Assembly (NCBI RefSeq): GCF_014859355.1
Contig: NZ_JACUUJ010000012.1
Coordinates: forward strand, 1 to 64,000
Origin: Yoonia sp.
Lineage (GTDB): Bacteria > Pseudomonadota > Alphaproteobacteria > Rhodobacterales > Rhodobacteraceae
Length of the DNA: 64,000 bases
Reading direction: 5' to 3'
This document shows, one piece after another, positions 24,725-33,740 of this stretch. The position numbers were made by a program, and so were the translations under genes. The notes below the pieces were generated by a model that had not been told where the DNA came from, searched no databases, and was given only the letters and a program-made list of their open reading frames with translations. The first letter of the stretch is position 1. Every line of letters starts with the position of its first letter.

Positions 24725-26824
24725 ATGTCCGAAGAACGCCCGTCCGAGGGACTGATCCTCCGCGAATTCAACCGGCTGCCCAATCTCGCCCTGACGATCA
24801 TTTGCCTGATGATCGCTGTCGGGCACATCTATGTGGCCTTCGACCCGATCATTTCGGAATTTCAGCGCAACGCTTATCACTTTGCCGGTTTCGCCTTTCT
24901 GGCAGCTCTGCTGTATCCGTTGGTCAGGGGTCGCACACGCAGCCGTGCGATGCTGGCATTTGACCTGACACTGGGATGCGTGATTGCGGCTGCCGCCATT
25001 TACCTGCCTGCCGCCGAAAACGCGATTTATGACCGCGGGGTGAAACTGGCCCCGCTGGATTGGGCCGCGGCCATCGCTTGCGTTCTTGGCGCAATCGAAC
25101 TGACGCGCCGCCTGACCGGCTGGATCATACCGGGGCTGATCATCATATCGCTGAGCTATATCGGGTTTTGGGGCAAATATGTCGGAGGTGTTTTCAGCTT
25201 TCCCGGCCTGCGATGGGAAACGATCGCGTTTCGGTCGATTTATGGCGATGATGCCATGTTCGGCACAATTGCGCGAATTTCATCGACCTACGTTTTTCTA
25301 TTCATCATTTTCGGGGCGTTCCTGCTGCGCTCTGGTGCGGGGGATTTCGTCATCAACCTTGCCCGTGCTGTCGCGGGGCGCATGGTCGGCGGGCCGGGTA
25401 TTGTCGCGGTCATCGCAAGCGGGTTGACAGGCACGATTTCCGGGTCAGCCGTGGCGAACACGGCGTCCACCGGGGTCATCACCATTCCGCTGATGAAAAA
25501 GGCAGGCTTCCCCCCTAAATTCGCAGGCGGGGTCGAGGCCGCATCATCAACCGGTGGCCAGCTCATGCCGCCGATCATGGGTGCGGGGGCCTTTGTGATG
25601 GCCAGTTTTACCCAGATACCCTATGAAACCATCGTTGCCGTCGCAGCCCTGCCTGCGCTGCTGTATTTCCTTTCGGTCATGTTTTTCGTGCGGATCGAGG
25701 CGCGCCGCCTTGGCCTGCCCCCGATGGACGATAACGGCGAAACCCTGCGGTCGGCCTTTGTCAAAGGTGGCGCAAGCTTTATGCTGCCCATCGGCGGGTT
25801 GATCGGCTTGTTGGTGTCAGGGTTTACGCCTGCCTATGCTGCCGTATTCGGTATTCTGGCTGTCATCGTATCAAGCTGGCTGACCACCACGCCAATGGGC
25901 CCCAAGGCCGTCGTCGAGGCGCTGGTGATGGGCACGAAGGGTATGATCATGACGGCCGTGCTTTTGTGTTCGGTCGGTCTGGTGGTCAACGTGATCGCCA
26001 CTGCGGGCATCGGCAATATATTTAGCCTGATGATCGCTGACTGGGCCGGTGGCAACCTGTTTATCGCAATCGTGCTGATCGCTCTGGCCAGCCTTGTGCT
26101 GGGGATGGGGCTGCCGGTGACGGCGGCCTATATCGTGTTGGCGACCCTGTCCGCACCGGCTTTGGCCGGAATGATCGCGGACCGTTTTGTCATTGATGCA
26201 TTGGCCAGCGGCACCCTTCCCGATGCGGCCCGTGCGATTTTGATGTTTGGTTTGCCCGATCCTTCGGTCTTGGCCGGGCCATTGACCACCACCGAAGCGG
26301 GGGCCATCATCAAAAGCCTGCCCCTGGAAATTGCCGCACCCCTGCGCGACATGGTGGTTCCCGCGCAGGTGATGATAGCCGCCGTGCTTTCGGCGCATAT
26401 GATCATCTTTTGGCTGTCACAGGACAGTAACGTCACACCACCCGTCGCATTGGCCGCCTTTACCGCCGCCGCGATAGCCAAGGCACCTGCCATGGCCACG
26501 GGATTCGCCAGTTGGAAGCTGGCCAAGGGGTTGTATATCGTGCCGATGATGATGGCCTACACGCCGTTTCTGTCAGGCGACTGGGGGGTGATGCTGGTGA
26601 TCTTCAGCTTTGGCGTTGTCGGCATTTATGCGCTCGCCTCGGCGATGCAGGGCTGTATGGAACGACCGATTGGTCCAGTGTCAAGGATTGTTCTGGGGGT
26701 CGCCGGACTGGCCTGCATCTGGCCCGGTGCGCTGCTGCTGCATTTGGGTGCAGCCGCGGCCGTGATCGGTCTGTTGGTCTGGAACCTGCGCCAGCCAGAG
26801 GTCAGACAGGCAGACCTGGCCTGA
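24725..26824 (+). CDS. TRAP transporter fused permease (TAXI type)
   Basis: This is a fused membrane protein of 699 residues with the small (DctQ-like) and large (DctM-like) TRAP subunits in one chain, as is usual for TAXI transporters. About 18 hydrophobic segments are visible. The large domain has the conserved G-L-T-G-T-I-S-G-S-A-V-A-N-T-A-S-T-G motif and S-S-T-G-G-Q-L-M-P-P-I-M-G-A. These transporters import organic acids with a sodium gradient. AAGGGG lies nine bases before the ATG at 24725. The longer frame to 24695 lacks a site. A strong terminator follows, so the TRAP operon has only these two genes. Confidence 0.94.
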   Translation: MSEERPSEGLILREFNRLPNLALTIICLMIAVGHIYVAFDPIISEFQRNAYHFAGFAFLAALLYPLVRGRTRSRAMLAFDLTLGCVIAAAAIYLPAAENAIYDRGVKLAPLDWAAAIACVLGAIELTRRLTGWIIPGLIIISLSYIGFWGKYVGGVFSFPGLRWETIAFRSIYGDDAMFGTIARISSTYVFLFIIFGAFLLRSGAGDFVINLARAVAGRMVGGPGIVAVIASGLTGTISGSAVANTASTGVITIPLMKKAGFPPKFAGGVEAASSTGGQLMPPIMGAGAFVMASFTQIPYETIVAVAALPALLYFLSVMFFVRIEARRLGLPPMDDNGETLRSAFVKGGASFMLPIGGLIGLLVSGFTPAYAAVFGILAVIVSSWLTTTPMGPKAVVEALVMGTKGMIMTAVLLCSVGLVVNVIATAGIGNIFSLMIADWAGGNLFIAIVLIALASLVLGMGLPVTAAYIVLATLSAPALAGMIADRFVIDALASGTLPDAARAILMFGLPDPSVLAGPLTTTEAGAIIKSLPLEIAAPLRDMVVPAQVMIAAVLSAHMIIFWLSQDSNVTPPVALAAFTAAAIAKAPAMATGFASWKLAKGLYIVPMMMAYTPFLSGDWGVMLVIFSFGVVGIYALASAMQGCMERPIGPVSRIVLGVAGLACIWPGALLLHLGAAAAVIGLLVWNLRQPEVRQADLA

Positions 26825-26830
26825 TCGCAT

Positions 26831-26866
26831 AAAAAAAGCGGCCCAAGATGGGCCGCTTGTTATTTT
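26831..26866. terminator. Bidirectional terminator
   Basis: AAGCGGCCCA (26836-26845) and TGGGCCGCTT (26849-26858) form a perfect ten-pair stem with a three-base loop. Seven As precede it and a T-rich run follows. It ends both the TRAP operon (plus) and the Deg protease gene (minus). Confidence 0.88.
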
Positions 26867-26877
26867 TGAAGGGTTGC

Positions 26878-28356
26878 TCAGTCTTCCAGAACCAGCGCCA
26901 CAAAGCGTGGGTCGCCCCCGCGCCGCACCAACAGCAGGATTGACCGCCGCCCGGCTTCTGTCGCAACCGCGATCTGATCTTGCAGATCAATGACCGAAGC
27001 AACGGGTTTCTGTCCGGCTTCAGTAATCACATCGCCCTGCAACAACCCCTTGGAGGCGGCATCGCTTTCAGGATTGATTGCCGTGATAACCAGCCCTGTT
27101 TCAGTCGTCAAAGAATATTGCTCGGCCAGTTCAGGGGTGATTTCCGATAGGGTCAGCCCCATGATTTCAGCTTCTTCAGGTTCTTCTTGCTGATCGCTCG
27201 ACGCAGGGAACGCGACAGCTTCGGATGTTTCACGCCGTCCCAGAACGACGGTCAGTTCGACCATACGCCCGTCACGCAGCACACTGACCGGCACTGATTT
27301 ACCAACCGGTGAATTGCCCACGATACGGACCAATTCGCGGGTGTCTTCGATCGCGACAGCATCAAAATTCACGATCACATCGCCCGACATCATGCCGGCA
27401 TCTTCGGCCGGGCCAGCAGGCACATCCGTGACCAGCGCACCGCGCGCCAGATCCAGCCCGTCGATGGCATCCACCATGTCCGGTGTCACATCCTGAATGC
27501 GCACGCCCAGCCAGCCGCGCCGGGTTTCACCAAATTCGATCAACTGGTCCACAACATTGGACACGACAGCAGATGACATCGCAAAGCCGATCCCGATCGA
27601 CCCGCCATTGGGCGACAAGATGGCCGTGTTCACACCGATCACGTCGCCGTCCATGTTGAACAGCGGCCCGCCAGAGTTTCCCCGGTTGATCGCTGCATCT
27701 GTCTGGATGTAATCGTCATAGGTTCCCGACAAGGCCCTGTTGCGCGCCGACACGATACCGGCCGACACAGAAAACCCCTGCCCCAACGGGTTGCCCATCG
27801 CCATCACCCAGTCACCGACCCGCGCACCTGCCGCATTGCTGTCACCGAATTGCACAAACGGCAGATTTTCAGCATCCACCTTCAAGACAGCGATATCTGT
27901 GTTGGGGTCCGTGCCGATCAATGTGGCAGGCATTTCTTCGCCCGAGAAGAATTCGATCTGGATTTCGTCAGCACCTTCAATCACGTGGTTGTTCGTGACG
28001 ATAAACCCGTCTGCCGAGATCACGAAACCTGACCCTAGTGCAGATGACCGCCGCGGGGCACCATCTGGGCGGCCACGGTCAAGATCGTTGAAGAAATCTT
28101 CGAATGGGGATCCTTCAGGAACGATCCCGCGTGGCATGGTGCGGCCGGCAACCATTGTGCTGGTCGTGATGTTCACCACCGATGGGCTGACCTTTTGTGC
28201 AAGATCGGCAAAGGTATTCGGGCGGTTTTGCGCGGTGGCCGCCGTCACCTGGGCCAACAGCAGCGCGAGCGCAACCGCCAACACCGAAAAAAGCGCGGTC
28301 AACACGCGCCGGGCCTGTGCCTGATTTTGCTGAATTGCGATTGCCGTTTGTTTCAC
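26878..28356 (-). CDS. Do-family periplasmic serine protease (DegP/DegQ/HtrA)
   Basis: This periplasmic quality-control protease degrades misfolded envelope proteins. The catalytic triad is His124 (T-N-N-H-V-I), Asp154 (T-D-I-A-V-L-K-V) and Ser228 (G-N-S-G-G-P-L). Two PDZ domains follow, at roughly residues 275-365 and 400-490. A membrane-spanning signal lies at about residues 18-42. The open frame runs to 28458, but AAGGAGA is seven bases before an in-frame GTG at 28356, giving 492 residues. I choose that GTG. It is downstream of hflK-hflC, a frequent neighbour, but a hairpin between them suggests its own promoter. Confidence 0.93.
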   Translation of the reverse strand: MKQTAIAIQQNQAQARRVLTALFSVLAVALALLLAQVTAATAQNRPNTFADLAQKVSPSVVNITTSTMVAGRTMPRGIVPEGSPFEDFFNDLDRGRPDGAPRRSSALGSGFVISADGFIVTNNHVIEGADEIQIEFFSGEEMPATLIGTDPNTDIAVLKVDAENLPFVQFGDSNAAGARVGDWVMAMGNPLGQGFSVSAGIVSARNRALSGTYDDYIQTDAAINRGNSGGPLFNMDGDVIGVNTAILSPNGGSIGIGFAMSSAVVSNVVDQLIEFGETRRGWLGVRIQDVTPDMVDAIDGLDLARGALVTDVPAGPAEDAGMMSGDVIVNFDAVAIEDTRELVRIVGNSPVGKSVPVSVLRDGRMVELTVVLGRRETSEAVAFPASSDQQEEPEEAEIMGLTLSEITPELAEQYSLTTETGLVITAINPESDAASKGLLQGDVITEAGQKPVASVIDLQDQIAVATEAGRRSILLLVRRGGDPRFVALVLED

Positions 28357-28493
28357 AGGCTGTCTCCTTGTGGGGTTGGAATGCCCATGACAATATGGGC
28401 GCCGATGATCTGTCTTTAGATATTTAGGGCAAGACGGACAGAACACAAACCCTATCACCGCCCTGTGAAGTCATTGCCATGCCCCCAAACGGG

Positions 28494-28521
28494 AAAGGGC
28501 CAGCGCAATGGCTGGCCCTTT
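28494..28521 (-). terminator. Terminator after hflC
   Basis: AAAGGGCCAGC and GCTGGCCCTTT form a perfect 11-pair stem with a six-base loop, 18 bases past the hflC stop on the minus strand. The T run is short (the three Ts end the stem). Confidence 0.65.
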
Positions 28522-28538
28522 GGTGGCTTCTGAACAGA

Positions 28539-29420
28539 TCAGCGCGTTGCCGCACTACCCTGATCTGACTTCAAATAATTGAAGAATTCATTATCAGGTG
28601 ACAAAACCATCGTTGTATTGCCGGCCTGTAGCGCCCGTTGATAGGCCGTCATGGACCGATAGAATTCAAAGAATTCCGGATCTGCCCCGAAGGCCTCTGC
28701 GAAAATTTCGTTCCGCAGCGCATCGGCTTCACCCTGAACGATCTGACTTTCGCGTTCCGCGTCGGAAACCAGTTCGATCACTGTCCGGTCGGCCTGTGCC
28801 TCGATCCGTTGCGCGGCTTCACGACCACGCGCGATTTCGTCGGCGGCTTCACGTTCACGTTCAGCTTTCATCCGTTCGTATGTTGCGTTCAGGTTGGCCT
28901 CGGGGAGGTCTGTCCGTTTCAGGCGCACATCAAGAACCTGCAATCCAAGCGCGGATGCCTGTGCGATTGCGCTGTTTCGAATGCGCAACATCAAAGCCGC
29001 ACGATCCACAGACAAGATATCGTTAGATGATACCGACCCCAACACCTCTCGGGTGCCGGCGCGCAGAATGCTGTCCAACCGCTGGGACGCGGCGGGCAAA
29101 CCACCCGCACCCACGGCGCGGCGGAACTGTTCTACATCCACGATCCGGTAACGCGCAAAGGCGTCAACGACAAGCCGGCGGTCATCGGCTGGCGTGACCT
29201 CGATCGGGTCAAGATCCCGGCTCAGGATGCGGTCATCGTATTTTACAACCTCCTGTATCAGCGGTATCTTGAAGCTGAGACCGGGGTCTTCCTTGACGCG
29301 GACAATCTGGCCGAATTGCAGCACCAGAGCCTTTTCACGTTCATCGACAATGAAAATGGACGATACTGCAACGACCAAAACGACAACGATTGCGGGGATA
29401 ATAAGAGCTGTTTTCCGCAT
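28539..29420 (-). CDS. hflC: FtsH protease regulator HflC
   Basis: HflC and HflK form a large membrane-anchored complex that encloses and modulates the FtsH protease. The 293-residue protein has one N-terminal transmembrane segment (about residues 5-25) and then an SPFH/band 7 domain starting I-V-D-E-R-E-K-A-L-V-L-Q-F-G. A long helical region follows, with E-R-E-R-E-A-A-D-E-I-A-R-G-R-E-A. GGAGG is placed eight bases before the ATG, which overlaps the hflK stop. The gene pair is followed by a Deg protease. Confidence 0.95.
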   Translation of the reverse strand: MRKTALIIPAIVVVLVVAVSSIFIVDEREKALVLQFGQIVRVKEDPGLSFKIPLIQEVVKYDDRILSRDLDPIEVTPADDRRLVVDAFARYRIVDVEQFRRAVGAGGLPAASQRLDSILRAGTREVLGSVSSNDILSVDRAALMLRIRNSAIAQASALGLQVLDVRLKRTDLPEANLNATYERMKAEREREAADEIARGREAAQRIEAQADRTVIELVSDAERESQIVQGEADALRNEIFAEAFGADPEFFEFYRSMTAYQRALQAGNTTMVLSPDNEFFNYLKSDQGSAATR

Positions 29421-30568
29421 TAGTTTGACCCTCCTGTCGTAGCAGTGGTGCGGCGCATTTCATTCAGTGGCAGATAAGGCACAACACCCTGGCTGCCGCC
29501 TGCGTTATCATCCATCAGGATGATCTCGACATCGCGCAACACACCTTCCATTGTCTCCAGGTACAAACGCTTGCGCGTCACTTCCGGTGCTTTCTGGTAT
29601 TCTGACAATACAGCCGAGAAACGGCTTGCTTCACCCTGTGCTTCGTTCACGACGCGGGCGCGATAACCTTCGGCCTCTTCCAGAATTTGTGCCGCACTAC
29701 CGCGGGCCTCTGCGACGACACGGTTGGCATAGGCGTCGGCGACGTTCTGCACGCGGTCACGCTCTTGTCGGGCGTCCTGCACCCGGCGGAAAGATGCAAT
29801 CACGGGATCCGGCGGGTCGGCCTTGTCAAAGTTGATCCGCACGACGTTCACACCTGAATTGTAGCTGTCCAGCGAAGACTGGATATCATCGCGCAAACGG
29901 TCCGCGATGGCACCCCGGTCCCGGTTCAGGATCGGCGCCAGTTCGGACTGCGAAATGATTTCCCGCATGGCTGATTCAGACACCGCAGCAATGGTTTGTG
30001 GCGGATCTGACAGGCTGAACAGGAACATCTGCGGGTCAATAATGTTCCAGACGACCTGGAATTCGATATCAACGATGTTTTCGTCACCCGTCAACATGAG
30101 CCCGGTTTCCTGGCGCATGCGGTTTGTGCCGATTTCGATGTTGCGTTCGGTTGAAACTGCCACAACTTCGCGCGTCACAACCGGCCATGGTGCAAAATTA
30201 AGACCTGGCTCTCCGGTTTTGTAATAAGAGCCAAGAAACAGCTCGACTGACTTTTCCTCAGGTTTGACGGTGTAAAAGGACGCAAAAAGCCAAAGCGCGA
30301 CAATCGCGACCAGCCCAAGCCCGATCGACCCGCGCGTCAGTTGCGGCCCGGGGCCACCATCGCCACCCGGTCCGCCCGCGCCGCCCCGGCCCCCGCCGCC
30401 CATCAGAACACGCAATTGTTCGCGGCCTTTGTTTACCAGGTCATCAATTTCAGGAATATTCGGTCCGTCGTTGCCGGGTCTGCGGCCACCACGGTTACGG
30501 TCATCGTCACCGCCGCCTGACCCATTATTTCCGCCACCCCCCCAGGGGCCTCCAGTATTTCCTGCCAT
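29420..30568 (-). CDS. hflK: FtsH protease regulator HflK
   Basis: HflK is the partner of HflC. The 382-residue protein starts with an unusual Gly-rich and Asn-rich tail of about 80 residues (M-A-G-N-T-G-G-P-W-G-G-G-G-N-N-G ...). It then has one transmembrane segment near residues 85-105 and an SPFH/band 7 domain, F-Y-T-V-K-P-E-E-K-S-V-E-L-F-L-G. The tail is typical of HflK and is cytoplasmic. The gene overlaps hflC by one base. A purine-rich GGGAAG lies before the start. Confidence 0.95.
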   Translation of the reverse strand: MAGNTGGPWGGGGNNGSGGGDDDRNRGGRRPGNDGPNIPEIDDLVNKGREQLRVLMGGGGRGGAGGPGGDGGPGPQLTRGSIGLGLVAIVALWLFASFYTVKPEEKSVELFLGSYYKTGEPGLNFAPWPVVTREVVAVSTERNIEIGTNRMRQETGLMLTGDENIVDIEFQVVWNIIDPQMFLFSLSDPPQTIAAVSESAMREIISQSELAPILNRDRGAIADRLRDDIQSSLDSYNSGVNVVRINFDKADPPDPVIASFRRVQDARQERDRVQNVADAYANRVVAEARGSAAQILEEAEGYRARVVNEAQGEASRFSAVLSEYQKAPEVTRKRLYLETMEGVLRDVEIILMDDNAGGSQGVVPYLPLNEMRRTTATTGGSN

Positions 30569-30648
30569 GTTCTTACTATTCTTCCCTTTTCATCGGTCCG
30601 GCCTTTAAGGCCTCTGTGTTGTGTCATGTGTGGTCTTTGCCCACGAAA

Positions 30649-32082
30649 TCAAGCGCTGCGCACCGGATCCTTCATGGTAACAAGTTCTTCGGCCATCGTC
30701 GGATGGACAGCAACGGTGCGATCAAAGTCTTCCTTGGTCGCCCCCATCTTGACCGCAATACCCGCCAACTGAATCATCTCGCCCGCATGATCTGCGACGA
30801 TATGACAGCCCAGCACCTTGCGGGTTGCCTTGCTGACGACAAGTTTCATCAGCACCCGGTCGCTGCGCCCGGAAAAGGCATGGTTCATGGGCTTGAAAGA
30901 CGTGCAATAGATATCAACCGGTTCCATTGCTCTGGCGTCTTCTTCTGACAAACCCACCGTACCAAATTCGGGTTGCGTGAAAATGGCCGACGGGATCAGG
31001 TCGTGATCAACCGGCGTTGGGTTACCCTTGAACACCGTTTCAACAAAGGCCATCGCTTCACGGATGGCCACGGGGGTCAGCTGCACCCGGTTCGTCACAT
31101 CGCCGATGGCATAGATAGACGGCACCTTGGTCTGGCTAAAGGTGTCGACGATAATTTCACCACTGCGGCCAAGCGCGACCCCGGCGGCTTCGAGCCCCAT
31201 TCCTTCGGTATTGGGCGCACGTCCGGTCGCGAACATCACTTGGTCAAACACCTGTTCGATCCCGTTGGTGGCCTTGACCCATATGCCACGGCCACCCCCG
31301 CCAGAGGCCACGGTCGCCGGTTTTCCCTGTTCCATCGGGGTGCCCATGGAATCGGAAAAATCGGCATCCTTGGCGGCGCGGATATCAACGATATTCGTGC
31401 CAAGATGCAGGTCCACACCCTTTGCGCGCATCCCTTCGGCAACAAGACCGCGGGCCTCTTCGTCAAAGCCGCGCAGGATTTGCGCACCGCGATAGAATTG
31501 CGTCACAGCCACGCCCAGACCGTTGAGAATTCCCGCAAATTCCGACGCGATATAACCGCCGCCAATAATCAGGATGGATTTGGGCATATCTTCAAGATTG
31601 AAAATCTCGTTCGAGGTGATGCCCAGTTCAGCACCCTGAATGTCCGGCAGGACCGGCCGCCCGCCCGTGGCGATCAGAATATGTTTCGCGGTCACGTCCC
31701 GCCCGTCGCCCAGCGCAATGGTGTGCGGGTCTTTGAGCGTGGCACGACAATCGAAAATTGCCACATCGGACCCATCCAGCAACTTGCGATAGACGCTTTC
31801 CAGCCGGTCCAGTTCACGGTGCAGGTGGCTGCGGAATTTCGACCAGTCAAACGGCCCATCTGTCACATCCCAGCCATAGGCGCGGGCATCCTTAAACATT
31901 TCCGAATAACCTGACGCATAAACCATCAGTTTTTTTGGCACACAGCCCCGGATCACACACGTGCCGCCCATACGGAACTCTTCCGCCAGCCCCACTTTGG
32001 CACCGGTTGCCGCAGCAGTCCGCGCGGCGCGCACCCCGCCAGAACCGCCGCCAATAACAAAAAGGTCGTAGTCAAATGCCAT
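30649..32082 (-). CDS. gor: Glutathione-disulfide reductase
   Basis: This FAD enzyme reduces glutathione disulfide with NADPH. Residues 8-20 form the FAD-binding G-G-G-S-G-G loop. The redox pair is Cys42 and Cys47 in G-T-C-V-I-R-G-C-V-P-K-K. The second dinucleotide site is I-I-G-G-G-Y-I-A-S-E-F-A. The C-terminal V-A-V-H-P-T-M-A-E-E carries the catalytic His and Glu. The frame opens at 32115, but GGGAG is eight bases before 32082, giving 477 residues. It follows rpiA by 29 bases, a pair that links NADPH supply from the pentose phosphate route to thiol redox control. Confidence 0.95.
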   Translation of the reverse strand: MAFDYDLFVIGGGSGGVRAARTAAATGAKVGLAEEFRMGGTCVIRGCVPKKLMVYASGYSEMFKDARAYGWDVTDGPFDWSKFRSHLHRELDRLESVYRKLLDGSDVAIFDCRATLKDPHTIALGDGRDVTAKHILIATGGRPVLPDIQGAELGITSNEIFNLEDMPKSILIIGGGYIASEFAGILNGLGVAVTQFYRGAQILRGFDEEARGLVAEGMRAKGVDLHLGTNIVDIRAAKDADFSDSMGTPMEQGKPATVASGGGGRGIWVKATNGIEQVFDQVMFATGRAPNTEGMGLEAAGVALGRSGEIIVDTFSQTKVPSIYAIGDVTNRVQLTPVAIREAMAFVETVFKGNPTPVDHDLIPSAIFTQPEFGTVGLSEEDARAMEPVDIYCTSFKPMNHAFSGRSDRVLMKLVVSKATRKVLGCHIVADHAGEMIQLAGIAVKMGATKEDFDRTVAVHPTMAEELVTMKDPVRSA

Positions 32083-32111
32083 GGTCTGGCTCCCTCGCGT
32101 GTTTTGGTCGA

Positions 32112-32900
32112 TCAATCGGCAATGTCGAAAAAGATGTTGTCATCATCGCGGACGTCAAAGCGCAGTTCCTGATGGCTGTCATTGGTCAGGTCGGTCACTT
32201 CTACGCGACCATCCCCGTAACCAAGGATCACAACGTCGCAAATATCTATGAACAGGCCATTCTCGACCACTCCGGGGATCTGGTTCAAGATCAGGCTCAA
32301 CTGGCGCGGATTGCCAATGCGCCTGAGATGCAGGTCAAAGATGAAATTGCCTTCGTCACTGATGAAAGGCATATCACCCGCCATCCGCTGGGTCACATCG
32401 CGGCCCAGAACATCCATGCCGATCAACGTTTCTTCGATCAGGGCCTGGGTCGTTTTTGCCCCGAACGGGATCACTTCGAGCGGTAACGGGAATGAACCCA
32501 GCGTATCCACCTTTTTGCTGGCATCAGCGATCACGATCATCTGATCGCTGGCTGTCGCCACGATCTTTTCCTGCAAATGTGCGCCACCGCCGCCCTTGAT
32601 CAGGCACAGATCCGCATCAAATTCATCCGTTCCGTCAATGGTCACGTCCAGCCAGCGCGCTTCATCCAGCGTGATCACATCGATACCAACTTCACGGGCC
32701 AGTTGCGCGGTCCTGCTGGAGGTCGGCACAGCCTTGATCTGCAAGCCTTCATCGCGCACCATCTCGCCAAGACAGCGGACCAGCCAAGACGCAGTTGACC
32801 CTGTCCCCAGACCAACCTTCATGCCGGATTTCACATACTCTGTCGCCTGCTTGGCGGCGATGAATTTCGCTTTTTCAATGGGTGACAATTCACTGGTCAT
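32112..32900 (-). CDS. rpiA: Ribose-5-phosphate isomerase A
   Basis: RpiA interconverts ribose 5-phosphate and ribulose 5-phosphate. The 262-residue protein shows the family motifs G-L-G-T-G-S-T-A-S-W, D-G-T-D-E-F-D-A-D-L, K-G-G-G-G-A-H-L-Q-E-K and I-A-D-A-S-K-K-V. GGAGAAAG lies before the ATG at 32900. It is the first gene of a minus-strand group with gor. It is divergent from the GST gene, with 153 bases between. Confidence 0.97.
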   Translation of the reverse strand: MTSELSPIEKAKFIAAKQATEYVKSGMKVGLGTGSTASWLVRCLGEMVRDEGLQIKAVPTSSRTAQLAREVGIDVITLDEARWLDVTIDGTDEFDADLCLIKGGGGAHLQEKIVATASDQMIVIADASKKVDTLGSFPLPLEVIPFGAKTTQALIEETLIGMDVLGRDVTQRMAGDMPFISDEGNFIFDLHLRRIGNPRQLSLILNQIPGVVENGLFIDICDVVILGYGDGRVEVTDLTNDSHQELRFDVRDDDNIFFDIAD

Positions 32901-33053
32901 GGTCTTTCTCCAACGCTTCTTGCCGACGTTATATCAATTTCCGCCGCAGGTGCGAGACCTCAAATGCGCGCCGCACGCACCCGGAACCGCGTTTTTGAAG
33001 GCAAAGGTCGCATTTGGACGGATTGTCCGGCGCGGCTGGGCTAGGGTTGGAGG

Positions 33054-33740
33054 ATGACAAAGCCCCTGATCTTGCATTACGCGCCCGACAACGCCTCGTT
33101 TTGTGTGCGTCTTGCCTTGGAAGAATTGCACCTGCCCTACCGCACGGTTCTGGTGGATCGGGCAACAGGCGGCCAGAAATCTGCCGACTTTCTGACGTTG
33201 AACCCCAACGGGCTGATCCCCGTGCTGGAAACGCCGCATGGGCCGTTGTTTGAAACCGGTGCAATCCTTTTGTGGCTGGCCGATAGGTCTGGCATCTTGA
33301 TGCCACCGCCGCTTGATCCCGCGCGCGGGCCTGCGCTGCAATGGCTGATCTGGCTGGCGAACACGCTGCATCCCACACAGCGGATGCTGTTTTATCCCGA
33401 TCAATACACTGCCACCGCCCCAGAGGCGCTGCGCACACGGACACGCACGCGCCTGACCGCCCTGTTTGATCTTCTGGAAAGCGCAAGCCAGGCTGACTGG
33501 CTAGACACAGAGGCGCCATCGGCGCAGGGCTGTTATCTTGGCCCGCTGTTGCGCTGGCCCGCGCTTTATGGCGGGCAGACAGACTGGTTTGACCTGCGCC
33601 GCTGGCCGCGCCTGATGCGCTTTGCCCAAAGCTATGAGGCACGACCGGCTGCCCGGCGCGCCTCTGATGCCGAAGGGCTTGGCCCACAACCGTTTTCCGC
33701 CCCTCTGCCCTGCCATCCCCCGGAAGGAAGTGCCGTCTGA
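33054..33740 (+). CDS. Glutathione S-transferase family protein
   Basis: The 228-residue protein has an N-terminal thioredoxin-like domain (L-I-L-H-Y-A-P-D-N-A-S-F-C-V-R-L-A-L-E). The conserved cis-Pro segment is N-P-N-G-L-I-P-V-L-E, followed by the E-T-G-A-I-L-L-W-L-A-D helix. The helical C-terminal domain completes the GST fold. The substrate class is not clear. The last 20 residues are Pro-rich and not typical. Its stop overlaps the sdaA start (TGATG), so the two genes are translationally coupled. Confidence 0.88.
   Translation: MTKPLILHYAPDNASFCVRLALEELHLPYRTVLVDRATGGQKSADFLTLNPNGLIPVLETPHGPLFETGAILLWLADRSGILMPPPLDPARGPALQWLIWLANTLHPTQRMLFYPDQYTATAPEALRTRTRTRLTALFDLLESASQADWLDTEAPSAQGCYLGPLLRWPALYGGQTDWFDLRRWPRLMRFAQSYEARPAARRASDAEGLGPQPFSAPLPCHPPEGSAV

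Noticed and set aside
30599-30611. GGCCTTTAAGGCC palindrome upstream of hflK
   Set aside because: The stem is short and without a T tract. It could be chance in GC-rich DNA, so it is not called a terminator.
30973-31914. Reading frame of 313 codons on the plus strand
   Set aside because: It is antisense to gor, whose redox and nucleotide motifs are complete.
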